Assembly: GCA_964411275.1 (NCBI GenBank) | Contig: CAYPKG010000017.1 | Coordinates: 1 to 44,500 of the forward strand | Reading direction: 5' to 3' | From: CAYPKG01 sp964411275 | GTDB lineage: Bacteria; Bacillota; Clostridia; Christensenellales; CAG-138 | Length of the DNA: 44,500 nt | Shown here: positions 22,339 through 30,399 of the stretch, one piece after another | Numbering within the stretch: position 1 is the first letter of the stretch | Layout: the number at the start of each line of letters is the position of its first letter | Notes under the pieces: model-generated | What the model saw: only the letters and a program-made list of their open reading frames with translations | Told to the model about the DNA's origin: nothing | Database searches by the model: none | Made by a program: the position numbers and the translations under genes

Positions 22339-23136
22339 TCAACCCTCCAATAGATAGTGTTCGATAAACCAGGCGACCCCGTCCTCATCGCAGGCAGGGA
22401 TGATGATGTCCGCCGCTGCCTTGGCAAGCTCGTTCCCGTTTGCGACGCAGGCGCCTAATCCCGCCTGTTTGAGCATCTCAAGATCCAGGGTGTTGTCGCC
22501 CACAGCCGCCGTCTCCTCCTGGGAGATGCCCATAAGCTCCGCCACCCGGAGGATCGCGGAGCCCTTATGGTGCCCCAGGGAGTTGATCTCGATAAAGCCG
22601 GGCTTGCTGCAGGCAATTTCCAGCCGTCCCTGAAATTTTTCCACAAACAAAGCTTGGTACCGGGCTTCCTCCGCGGGATCTACGTAGATCAGCACCTTTG
22701 GGGTGTCCCATTCCCGGGAAAGGAAATCTTCCGCAACCTGAAACGGCAGCCTCTGCGTGGCGGTATACTGGGCCGTAAACTCGTTTTCACCCCCAGCGAT
22801 GACCATGTTGTTTTGATAGATCTGGGCGTGAATGCCAAGCTGATCCGCGTAGGAGAGCACCTCGTGCACCAGGGCCGGCTCCATGAATTCCTGATACAGT
22901 GTTTCGCCGGTTCTCGTGTCAACAGCCATCGCCCCACCGTATACGATGATGGGGCCTTGCACCCCCAATGCCTGCCAGATGGGCGTTGCGCCCAAGAAAT
23001 TCCGGCCTGTGGCGATGGTGACAAATATGCCGGCGGCCTGAGCCCGGGAAATGGCCGTGAGGTTTCGCTCGGACAGCGAGTGGCTTTTTGAGAGGAGTGT
23101 ATCGTCGATATCCAAAAACAATGCTTTGTACTTCAT
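22339..23136 (-). CDS. Cof-type HAD phosphatase
   Basis: A 265-aa HAD-IIB hydrolase, probably dephosphorylating sugar phosphates or flavin mononucleotide. Motif I is LFLDIDDTLL with the nucleophile D9 and acid D11; motif II is TIATGR (about 41-46). The large C2 cap lies between, and motif IV is AAVGDNTLDLEML with the downstream lysine-containing signature. The start overlaps the end of the PHP gene by ATGA and hprK follows closely. The substrate is not predictable from the sequence. Confidence 0.93.
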   Translation of the reverse strand: MKYKALFLDIDDTLLSKSHSLSERNLTAISRAQAAGIFVTIATGRNFLGATPIWQALGVQGPIIVYGGAMAVDTRTGETLYQEFMEPALVHEVLSYADQLGIHAQIYQNNMVIAGGENEFTAQYTATQRLPFQVAEDFLSREWDTPKVLIYVDPAEEARYQALFVEKFQGRLEIACSKPGFIEINSLGHHKGSAILRVAELMGISQEETAAVGDNTLDLEMLKQAGLGACVANGNELAKAAADIIIPACDEDGVAWFIEHYLLEG

Positions 23137-23903
23137 ACCTTTGCGCCCTCCTGCGCCGCAAGCCGCGCGGCGCGCTCTTCGATATAGCCTTGAAACCGTT
23201 CTAATGTGAGATTGACGATGAGTTCCTCCGGGAAATTTGCCTCAAGAAGCAAATCAAAGCATTTCTCCACATGCCCGATGCTGGTGGCGATATGCGCGTC
23301 GCTTGACAGCGCCACGCGCACATCCTGCCGCTTGCATTCCTCGAGAAACAGGAGACACCGTTCCCGGCTGCCTTTGCGGGCTTCGGGGGAGTGGTTGTTG
23401 ATTTCGATGAGTTTGTTCAGCCGCTTCGCCTCGCGGACTACGGCTGGAATGTCCACTGGGAAGCGCGGGTTGCCGGGGTGCCCCAGCATGTCCACTAAGG
23501 GGGTGTTCAGCGCGCCAATGGCCGCCTGTGTAACCTCCGGGGGAGAGCCGGGGTTGATCACCGAGTCGTGAAAGCTGGCGATGGCGAATTGCAGGTTGCT
23601 TCTGTATTGTTCCCCAAGGCCGAGGCCGCCCTCATAATCCACGATGTCCAGCTCCATCCCATAAAAGACCCGGACGCCGCAAAGCACGGGCGGGAGGCTT
23701 GTATAGGTGCTGGTGTGGAAGAAGACCGGTCCGCCGGGCATACTGGGGGAATGGTCGGTCAGCACGAACCCGCGAAGCCCCGCTTCTTTTGCGCAGGCGG
23801 CCAGCTCCATCACGGTGGAATAGGAATGACCGCTGCATATGGAATGGGTATGCGGGTCGACTTCAATCTGATACAATTGTTTCAATCCTTTCAATACTAT
23901 CAT
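23133..23903 (-). CDS. PHP-domain phosphoesterase (YcdX type)
   Basis: A 256-aa metal-dependent hydrolase of the PHP superfamily. The metal ligands are visible in VDPHTHS (H18, H20), H26, LTDHS, the Glu in YGMELD, ASFHD, the MLGHPGNPR segment and SSDAH. This set matches the trinuclear-zinc YcdX-like phosphatases rather than the polymerase PHP domains. The ATG follows GAGGAG with a short spacing of 3 bases, so the true start may be slightly downstream. First gene of PHP-HAD-hprK; the ATGA overlap with the HAD gene shows translational coupling. Confidence 0.9.
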   Translation of the reverse strand: MIVLKGLKQLYQIEVDPHTHSICSGHSYSTVMELAACAKEAGLRGFVLTDHSPSMPGGPVFFHTSTYTSLPPVLCGVRVFYGMELDIVDYEGGLGLGEQYRSNLQFAIASFHDSVINPGSPPEVTQAAIGALNTPLVDMLGHPGNPRFPVDIPAVVREAKRLNKLIEINNHSPEARKGSRERCLLFLEECKRQDVRVALSSDAHIATSIGHVEKCFDLLLEANFPEELIVNLTLERFQGYIEERAARLAAQEGAKV

Positions 23904-23926
23904 ACACTCCTCATTGTAATGAAGTT

Positions 23927-23955
23927 TTGACGAAAAGAAAAGGGGATTGTATACT
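23927..23955 (+). promoter_or_regulatory. Promoter of recG
   Basis: TTGACG (23927-23932) and TATACT (23950-23955) are 17 bp apart. A leader of about 100 nt follows that contains a 9-bp stem GATGGAAAA (24005-24013) / TTTTCCATC (24039-24047) just upstream of the ribosome binding site AAGGAG. Confidence 0.75.
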
Positions 23956-24064
23956 GAATTCGGGAAGATAGGGAAAACTTGCTCTATATATGAGTGGTAA
24001 TACGGATGGAAAAGTAAATACCCATAGCGGCGAGGGATTTTTCCATCGGCAGTAAGGAGAGAGT

Positions 24065-26083
24065 ATGCTGAATCAGCCGGTGACCGTCCTCAAAGGGGTG
24101 GGGCCCGCCAAAGGCGCGCTGTTTGAAAAAATGGGGGTCAGGAGCGTCCGGGACCTGCTATACCGCATGCCCCGGGAGTATCAGGATTTTTCCACGCTGA
24201 CCCCTGCAGCTGCCATGGAGCATGGAAGGCTTTATGCGGTGCGGGGAACGGCGATGAACCCGCCCGCGCATTTGCGCCCCAGGGGCGGCCTTGATATGGT
24301 GACGCTGAGCTTGCTGGACGAGGCGGGAATTAGGTTTCAGGCGGTCTGGTTTCATCAGCCGTACCGGAAAAGTCAGTTTGCCATGGGAGAAACATATATA
24401 CTCTGCGGCCGGGCGGATCGCACCCGTGGACTAAAGCTGCAAAACCCCACGGCGGTGCGGGAGCTTCCGGGGCTGCTTCCGGTGTATCCCCTGGTGCAGG
24501 GGCTGTCCCAAAATGCGGTGCGCGCAGCCGTACAGGAGGCGCTTAAGCTGGCGGCGGGCAACCTGCCCGAAACGCTGACGCCGGAGCTGCGGGCCCGCTA
24601 TCAATTGTGCGAGCGGAATTTTGCGCTGAAAAACCTGCACCGGCCGGAGAGCCTTCACAACGTGGCGCTGGCCCGGCGCAGGCTGGCGTTTGAGGACATG
24701 CTTCTATATATGTTGGCGGTGAGCATGCTGCGGCAGGAGCGGGAGCGGCGGCCGGGGATTTCTTTCAAGACGGAAGGCGCGCTGAATACGCTTCAGGAGG
24801 CGTTGCCGTTTTCTCTGACAAAGGGGCAAAAGCAAATCGCAGGGGAAATCGCCCGTGACATGGCGTCGGCACTGCCCATGAACCGGCTGGTACAGGGGGA
24901 TGTTGGCTCCGGGAAAACGGCGCTTGCGCTGTACGCCATTCAGGTAGCGGTTGACAACGGCTATCAGGGGGTGATGATGGCGCCTACGGAAATACTGGCC
25001 CGGCAGCATTACGGGGTGATGTGCCGGCTGTTTGGCGAGGAAAACTGCTGTCTCGTCATCGGCGGCATGAAAAAGAAGGAGCGGGAGGAAGCATATTCGT
25101 GCATTGCAGAGGGCAGGGTAAAGGCCATCACAGGCACCCACGCGCTGCTGCAGGAGGGGGTTACATTCTTTCGGCTGGGGCTTGTCGTCACGGACGAGCA
25201 GCACCGCTTTGGCGTGAGGCAGCGGGCGCGGATCGCCGGAAAGGGCGGAGAACTGCCGCCGGACGTGCTGATTATGAGCGCCACGCCCATCCCGAGAACC
25301 CTGGCGCTGATATTATACGGCGACCTGGACGTATCGGTGCTCTCTGAGCTGCCCCCAGGGCGCAAACCTGTGATCACCCGGATGGTGCCTGGGGAAAAGC
25401 GGGAGGATATGTACGGCTTCATCAAAAGCCAGGCGGTTCTCGGGCGGCAAACATACGTTGTATGCCCACTGGTGGAGCAGACGGATGGTATGGAAGCGAA
25501 AAACGTCCAGGATATTCACCGTGAATTGTGCGGCCTGATGCCGGAAGTGTCCATCGGCATTCTTCACGGGCGGATGGCGGCAAAGAGGAAAGAGGAGACC
25601 GTTGCGGCGTTTCGCGCAGGCGAAATCCAGATACTGGTGTCCACAACCGTTGTGGAGGTGGGGGTGGACGTGCCCAACGCTACCATCATGGTGGTGGAAA
25701 ACGCGGAGCGGTTCGGCTTAGCCCAGCTGCACCAGCTAAGGGGCCGGGTGGGCCGGGGGGATCAGCGCTCCTACTGCTTTTTGCTTGCAGGCATCCCCGG
25801 CGCGCAGGAGCGGCTTACGATACTCACTAAAACGGGGGATGGCTTTGAAATCGCTCAAAAAGACCTGGAGCTAAGAGGCCCTGGGGAATTTTTAGGCACT
25901 CGCCAGCATGGGCTGGACGAGCTTTCCGGGCTTTGCATGGCGGCGGATCTCGAGACTTTACAATCCGCGAAAGAGGCGGCGTGGGAGCTTCTTAATTTGG
26001 AGGATCGCAGGCAGTATCATGACTTGTTTGATCGGGCCTGTGGAATTTATGACCAACGCATGAAGGAGATTGCGGCGAATTAG
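24065..26083 (+). CDS. recG: ATP-dependent DNA helicase RecG
   Basis: Remodels stalled replication forks and branch-migrates Holliday junctions; 672 aa, the usual size. The N-terminal wedge OB-fold domain (about 1-150, beginning VTVLKGVGPAKGALFEKMGV) is followed by the SF2 motor: Walker A GDVGSGKT (278-285), APTEIL, DEQH (377-380), SATPIPRTLAL, and in the second lobe VVEVGVDVPNA and QLRGRVGRG. The C-terminal hook motif region (FGLAQLHQL, then GPGEFLGTRQHG) is intact. Own promoter and strong terminator; it is a single-gene unit just upstream of the dcw cluster. Confidence 0.97.
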   Translation: MLNQPVTVLKGVGPAKGALFEKMGVRSVRDLLYRMPREYQDFSTLTPAAAMEHGRLYAVRGTAMNPPAHLRPRGGLDMVTLSLLDEAGIRFQAVWFHQPYRKSQFAMGETYILCGRADRTRGLKLQNPTAVRELPGLLPVYPLVQGLSQNAVRAAVQEALKLAAGNLPETLTPELRARYQLCERNFALKNLHRPESLHNVALARRRLAFEDMLLYMLAVSMLRQERERRPGISFKTEGALNTLQEALPFSLTKGQKQIAGEIARDMASALPMNRLVQGDVGSGKTALALYAIQVAVDNGYQGVMMAPTEILARQHYGVMCRLFGEENCCLVIGGMKKKEREEAYSCIAEGRVKAITGTHALLQEGVTFFRLGLVVTDEQHRFGVRQRARIAGKGGELPPDVLIMSATPIPRTLALILYGDLDVSVLSELPPGRKPVITRMVPGEKREDMYGFIKSQAVLGRQTYVVCPLVEQTDGMEAKNVQDIHRELCGLMPEVSIGILHGRMAAKRKEETVAAFRAGEIQILVSTTVVEVGVDVPNATIMVVENAERFGLAQLHQLRGRVGRGDQRSYCFLLAGIPGAQERLTILTKTGDGFEIAQKDLELRGPGEFLGTRQHGLDELSGLCMAADLETLQSAKEAAWELLNLEDRRQYHDLFDRACGIYDQRMKEIAAN

Positions 26084-26108
26084 GGTAAAATTTGTCGATA
26101 CATCGTAC

Positions 26109-26142
26109 GGGGCGGCTAGATATGCCGCCCCTTTGTTTTTTT
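26109..26142 (+). terminator. Intrinsic terminator of recG
   Basis: A perfect 8-bp stem GGGGCGGC (26109-26116) / GCCGCCCC (26124-26131) is followed by TTTGTTTTTTT. It isolates recG from the dcw cluster. Confidence 0.92.
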
Positions 26143-26210
26143 GGCCTTATGCTAAAAAGTGGGTATGTTGATACTTTTGTGGCGGATTATTCATTAAAAA
26201 TTCATAAAAA

Positions 26211-26241
26211 TGGTGACAAGTGTGGCGAAGTGGTGTATAAT
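26211..26241 (+). promoter_or_regulatory. dcw promoter with putative MraZ-binding repeats
   Basis: GTGACA (26213-26218) and TATAAT (26236-26241) are 17 bp apart. In the same stretch TGGTG, TGTGG and TGGTG occur at a 10-bp pitch (26211, 26221, 26231), separated by ACAAG and CGAAG. MraZ is known to bind three short G-rich repeats separated by about 5 bp in the promoter of its own cluster, so autoregulation is likely. Confidence 0.6.
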
Positions 26242-26296
26242 CAATCTAATTCCACGGGTAAAAAAGAAATTTTGCGGGAAAGGGGGGCCAAAGCCT

Positions 26297-26743
26297 ATGT
26301 TGATTGGATCGTATGCGCACAGCGTAGACGCGAAAGGCCGCCTTTTTATCCCTGCAAAATGGCGGGAAGACCTGGGAGAGGTCATGATTATTACCAGAGG
26401 CATTCTGGAAAGATCCGACGCCCATTGCCTGTTTGGAATGTCCCTAGTGGCCTGGAAAGAATTTGCCACCCGGTTTTCGGCGCTGCCGGAAACGGATGTA
26501 CAGGGCCAGGCCTTCCGAAGGATGATGTTTGCCAATGCCGCGGAATGCGACATGGACAAGCAGGGACGCATTTTGATACCAAATGGGCTGCGGGAATATG
26601 CGGACCTAAACCGGGACGTAAAGCTGGTGGGTGTGGACAACCGGATTGAAATCTGGAACGTGGATACGCTCGCGGCATATGACAAGGCCATGGAAGAAGA
26701 TTATAGCAAGGCGCTGAACAGGCTGGCTGGGATGGGCATATGA
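26297..26743 (+). CDS. mraZ: Transcriptional regulator MraZ
   Basis: First gene of the division and cell-wall cluster; a 148-aa DNA-binding ring protein made of two AbrB-like MraZ domains. Family features are MLIGSYAHSVDAKGRLFIPAKWRE at the start and the second copy around DMDKQGRILIPNGLREYA. The start is ATG 26297 behind AAAGGGGGG; an earlier in-frame ATG reads through the promoter. It overlaps rsmH by ATGA. It is expected to repress its own operon through the repeats at 26211-26235. Confidence 0.96.
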   Translation: MLIGSYAHSVDAKGRLFIPAKWREDLGEVMIITRGILERSDAHCLFGMSLVAWKEFATRFSALPETDVQGQAFRRMMFANAAECDMDKQGRILIPNGLREYADLNRDVKLVGVDNRIEIWNVDTLAAYDKAMEEDYSKALNRLAGMGI

Positions 26744-27705
26744 GCAAAACAGAAACATACCATGTGCCGATCATGGGCCCGGAGGTGATGGGCCTGCTAC
26801 AGCCGGAGCGCGGCGGGGTTTTTGTGGACGGCACGCTGGGCGGCGGCGGCCACGCGAAGCTTTTGATGGACAGGCTTCCAAAGGGTTCCGCCCTGTATGG
26901 CATCGACCGGGACCGTGAGGCTATCGCGGCGGCCACGGTGAAGCTAGCGGCCACTGCCCACGAAGCACGGTTTACCGCGATACGTGGGAATTTTTTTGAT
27001 ATGCGGGCCATTTTAAACGAGCAGGGCGTCAATGTCGTGGACGGCATCCTGCTGGATCTGGGGGTTTCCTCCCATCAGCTGGACGCGCCGGAGCGGGGCT
27101 TTTCCTATCACGAGGAGGCGCCCCTGGACATGCGCATGGACGACAGGGCGGCTTTGACCGCCCGGGATGTGGTCAACGGATATTCAAAGGAAGAGCTCGT
27201 CGGGGTGATCCGGGACTATGGCGAGGAACGCTTTGCCATGCGGATCGCTTCCGCCATCATCAGGGCCAGAGAAACAGAACCCATCGAGACCACCACGGCA
27301 CTGGCCGATATCATCAAGTACGCTATCCCCGCACCCGCCCGCCGGGACGGGCCGCATCCCGCGAGACGCACGTTTCAGGCGCTGCGCATCGAGGTGAACG
27401 GGGAGCTTGCAGGACTGAATACAGCCATCGAGGAAGCCCACGCGCTTCTTGCCCCGGGAGGGCGGCTGTGCGTGATCACGTTTCATTCTTTGGAGGACAG
27501 GATCATCAAAACCGCGTTCCGCCGGTTTGAAAACCCCTGTAGCTGTCCGCCCAAAGCGCCCATTTGCACCTGCGGGAAAAAGCCCACTGCCAGGGTGCTG
27601 ACGAAAAAACCGGTCATCGCAGGGGAGGCCGAGCTTCAGGAAAATCCACGGGCGCGCAGCGCAAAACTGCGGGCCATCGAAAAATCCGGGCGGGGTTCCA
27701 ACTGA
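26740..27705 (+). CDS. rsmH: 16S rRNA (cytosine-N4) methyltransferase RsmH
   Basis: Methylates N4 of the P-site cytosine 1402 of 16S rRNA using S-adenosylmethionine (MraW family), 321 aa. The SAM-binding VDGTLGGGGHAKLLMDRL (about 28-45) is followed by DGILLDLGVSSHQLD, a cap domain with the RTFQALRIEVN segment and CVITFHSLEDRIIK near the C-terminus. All family blocks are present. Translationally coupled to mraZ by the ATGA overlap. Confidence 0.97.
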   Translation: MSKTETYHVPIMGPEVMGLLQPERGGVFVDGTLGGGGHAKLLMDRLPKGSALYGIDRDREAIAAATVKLAATAHEARFTAIRGNFFDMRAILNEQGVNVVDGILLDLGVSSHQLDAPERGFSYHEEAPLDMRMDDRAALTARDVVNGYSKEELVGVIRDYGEERFAMRIASAIIRARETEPIETTTALADIIKYAIPAPARRDGPHPARRTFQALRIEVNGELAGLNTAIEEAHALLAPGGRLCVITFHSLEDRIIKTAFRRFENPCSCPPKAPICTCGKKPTARVLTKKPVIAGEAELQENPRARSAKLRAIEKSGRGSN

Positions 27706-27742
27706 GTCTGTAGGCATGCGCAGGGGAGGAGACGAATAACAT

Positions 27743-28222
27743 ATGGAAGTAAGAGCCAATCCACAAGCGCAGGAACGATATGCGCCAAGTGCAAGGATCT
27801 ACGCGCCGATGCACGGGTCAATAGCATATGCCTACCAGAACGCCGCGGCGGAAGCGCTGCCCACAAGGCGGGAAAAAAGGCAGCCGGAACCGGAACAAAA
27901 GCCGCTGGAGCGGCGCCGCGTCCGGCGGCAGCCACTGACAAACGCGGGAAAGCTGCTGTTGATTTTGTCCATCCTTGTGATAAGCGCCTCGGGACTGCTT
28001 GTGATTTCGGGATATGAGCGCATCGCGGCTGAATATAAGGTCGTCAACCAGCTCAAGAAGGATATCGACCAAACGGAGCTTCGGTTGGCGGAATTGAACG
28101 TTGCGCTGGAATGCGCCGTGAACCTGGACGACGCAAAGGCGGCAGCCAAGCGCATGGGGATGACATACCCGACGGCTGAACAATATGTCCAGGTGGGCAA
28201 CGCCCTGCCGGACAGCGATTAG
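27743..28222 (+). CDS. ftsL: Cell division protein FtsL-like
   Basis: A 159-aa single-pass membrane protein. A long basic cytoplasmic tail (1-65, rich in Arg/Gln/Pro) precedes one membrane segment (about 69-89), a short coiled coil (about 92-125, YKVVNQLKKDIDQTELRLAEL) and a membrane-proximal tail with AKRMGMTYPTAEQYVQV. FtsL sequences are poorly conserved; the call rests on topology, the closing motif and the position between rsmH and the transpeptidase. It probably forms the FtsQLB-like complex with DivIB and a DivIC that is not in the window. GGGGAGG precedes the ATG. Confidence 0.88.
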   Translation: MEVRANPQAQERYAPSARIYAPMHGSIAYAYQNAAAEALPTRREKRQPEPEQKPLERRRVRRQPLTNAGKLLLILSILVISASGLLVISGYERIAAEYKVVNQLKKDIDQTELRLAELNVALECAVNLDDAKAAAKRMGMTYPTAEQYVQVGNALPDSD

Positions 28223-28236
28223 GAGTATGAAGAAAA

Positions 28237-30369
28237 ATGGGCACACCGGATACCGCCAACAAAAGAAGACTGTTCTATCTGTTTTTAATGATTGGCGTGA
28301 TATTTCTGGTATTGATCGGAAGGCTTTTCTATGTGCAGGTGATTTGGGGGCCGGAGTTGCAGGAAAAGGCTCTCAACCAGCAGACGATGGATACAAGCCT
28401 TTCGCCGGCCCGGGGAAGGATATTGGACAGGGATGGGCAGGTGCTCGCCCAGAGCGGAACCGCGTACACGGTACTGCTAAACCCGAAGGTGATCGACAGC
28501 AAGAACCCTACCGACCGCCCGCGGATCGCCCAGGAGCTGGCCACCATATTGGGACTTGAGTATAACTCCGTGCTTGCAAAGGTCAGCGACACGAGCAAGG
28601 AGCAGATCGTGTTAAAGCGGCAGGTGGAGCGCGACACCGTTGACCAGATCGAAAATGCGCTGCTGGGCACCGGCGTGACGTTCGGCATCGACTCCAAGCG
28701 GTATTATCCCATGGAAAGCATGCTGGCCCAGACGCTTGGATTTACCACGGTGGACAGCGTAGGCCAGGAAGGGCTGGAACGCGAATACAACAAATACCTT
28801 GCAGGCGAGCCAGGAAGGCTGATAACGGAGAAGGACAGGGACAACCGGCCCTTGGCGTACGGCACGGAAGAATATATCCCGCCGGTAAACGGTTGTGATC
28901 TGGTGCTGACCACGGATAGTGTGGTACAATCATTCCTTGAAAAGGCGTTGGACGAAGCGCTAAAGGTCAACGACGCGTCCAGCGCGCAGGGGGTGATCAT
29001 CAACCCCAAGACCGGCGAAATCATCGCCATCGCCACCACGCCGGACTTTGACCCCAACAGCCCGCCCAGGGACGACATCGACCTTTTGCGGCAGCTGGTA
29101 AAAAACCGGATTGTCAGCGACGCGTATGAGCCGGGCTCCACATTCAAAATACTGACGCTGTCCTCGGCGCTGGACAGCGGCGCGGTGAATATGAGCAGCA
29201 CATTCGAGTGCGCAGGGGGCAGGGAGGTTAACGGCGAGTGGATCAAATGCTGGAAGAAAAGCCACGGGCACCAGAACCTTCTGGAGGCGGTGCAGCATTC
29301 CTGCAACCCGGCTTTTATGACGATGGCCCTTGCAATGGGCAAGGAAACGTTTTACGATTACATTTACAAGTATGGCATTGGCAGCTCCACGGAGAGCGGG
29401 CTAACCGGTGAGTCCGGCGGCATCGTGATCCATGAGAAATATATCCGCGAGAACAATCTCGCCCGCATCGGCTTTGGCCAGAGCATTGCGGTTACGCCCA
29501 TGCAGCTGGTGACGGCGGTGTCCGCCTCCATCAACGGGGGCAACCTGATGCAACCGTATATCGTGGCCCAAATCCTGGGCGCGGACGGCACGGTGATAAA
29601 GGAAAACAAGCCTACGGTGGTGCGGCGGGTGATATCAGGAGAAAGCTCTGAGACGGTACGGAGCATTCTTGAAAGCGTGGTTGCAGAGGGCAGCGGCAGA
29701 AACGCCCAAATCCCCGGCTACCGCGTGGGCGGCAAAACCGGAACCGCCCAGAAGTATGTGGACGGGAAGGTGTCCTCGGGTTCGCTGATCGCTTCGTTTA
29801 TCGGGTTTGCGCCGGCGGAGGACCCAGAGCTTTTATGCCTGATACTGGTGGATGAGCCGAAGGTTGGCGTCATATTCGGCAGCACGGTGGCGGCGCCCTT
29901 TGTCAAGGATGTGTTAGAGGAAACTCTGATGCATTACGGGGTGAAGCCCAGCGAAACCCAGGAGACCGTGGAGGTGCCGGACGTAACCGGCCAAAGCGCG
30001 AAGAAGGCCCAGGAAGCGCTCAAGCAGCTGGGGTTGACCGGCGAGGTCACCGAAGGAGAAGAAGACGCCACGGTGGCCCGGCAGGCGCCTACCGCAGGGG
30101 GCATTGTGGTAAAGGGCAGCGGGGTGCTGCTGTACACCGAGATGACTGGGGCGGAGCCCGGGACACAGCCGGAGGATACGGTGAAGGTACCCAATGTCAT
30201 CGGGAAAACCAAGCTGGAGGCGTATGACGCGCTGAGGGCGGCAGGGCTCACGCTGCGCATTGATCCTGCGGATCAGACGGGCAAGGCCACAAAGCAACAG
30301 CCCGCCGCAGGGGAAAAAGCGCCGGTTGGCGCCGAGGTAACGGTGGACTTTTTATCCGGGAATGGATGA
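28237..30369 (+). CDS. ftsI: Class B penicillin-binding protein (septal transpeptidase) with two PASTA domains
   Basis: The division transpeptidase that crosslinks septal peptidoglycan together with FtsW, 710 aa. A cytoplasmic stub and one membrane anchor (about 12-33) are followed by the dimerisation domain (SPARGRILDRDGQVLA, 56-71) and the transpeptidase: SxxK at S301-K304 (STFK), SxN at S355-N357 (SCN) and KTG at 500-502. The serine is intact, so it is active. Two PASTA domains (about 573-638 and 645-708; VEVPDVTGQSAKKA and VKVPNVIGKTKLEA) close the protein, as in PbpB/SpoVD of Bacillus. Both names are possible; as the only class B PBP in the dcw cluster I call it the division enzyme. Confidence 0.95.
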   Translation: MGTPDTANKRRLFYLFLMIGVIFLVLIGRLFYVQVIWGPELQEKALNQQTMDTSLSPARGRILDRDGQVLAQSGTAYTVLLNPKVIDSKNPTDRPRIAQELATILGLEYNSVLAKVSDTSKEQIVLKRQVERDTVDQIENALLGTGVTFGIDSKRYYPMESMLAQTLGFTTVDSVGQEGLEREYNKYLAGEPGRLITEKDRDNRPLAYGTEEYIPPVNGCDLVLTTDSVVQSFLEKALDEALKVNDASSAQGVIINPKTGEIIAIATTPDFDPNSPPRDDIDLLRQLVKNRIVSDAYEPGSTFKILTLSSALDSGAVNMSSTFECAGGREVNGEWIKCWKKSHGHQNLLEAVQHSCNPAFMTMALAMGKETFYDYIYKYGIGSSTESGLTGESGGIVIHEKYIRENNLARIGFGQSIAVTPMQLVTAVSASINGGNLMQPYIVAQILGADGTVIKENKPTVVRRVISGESSETVRSILESVVAEGSGRNAQIPGYRVGGKTGTAQKYVDGKVSSGSLIASFIGFAPAEDPELLCLILVDEPKVGVIFGSTVAAPFVKDVLEETLMHYGVKPSETQETVEVPDVTGQSAKKAQEALKQLGLTGEVTEGEEDATVARQAPTAGGIVVKGSGVLLYTEMTGAEPGTQPEDTVKVPNVIGKTKLEAYDALRAAGLTLRIDPADQTGKATKQQPAAGEKAPVGAEVTVDFLSGNG

Positions 30370-30399
30370 AAACGGATTGAAATTGTAAGGAGAGACAAT

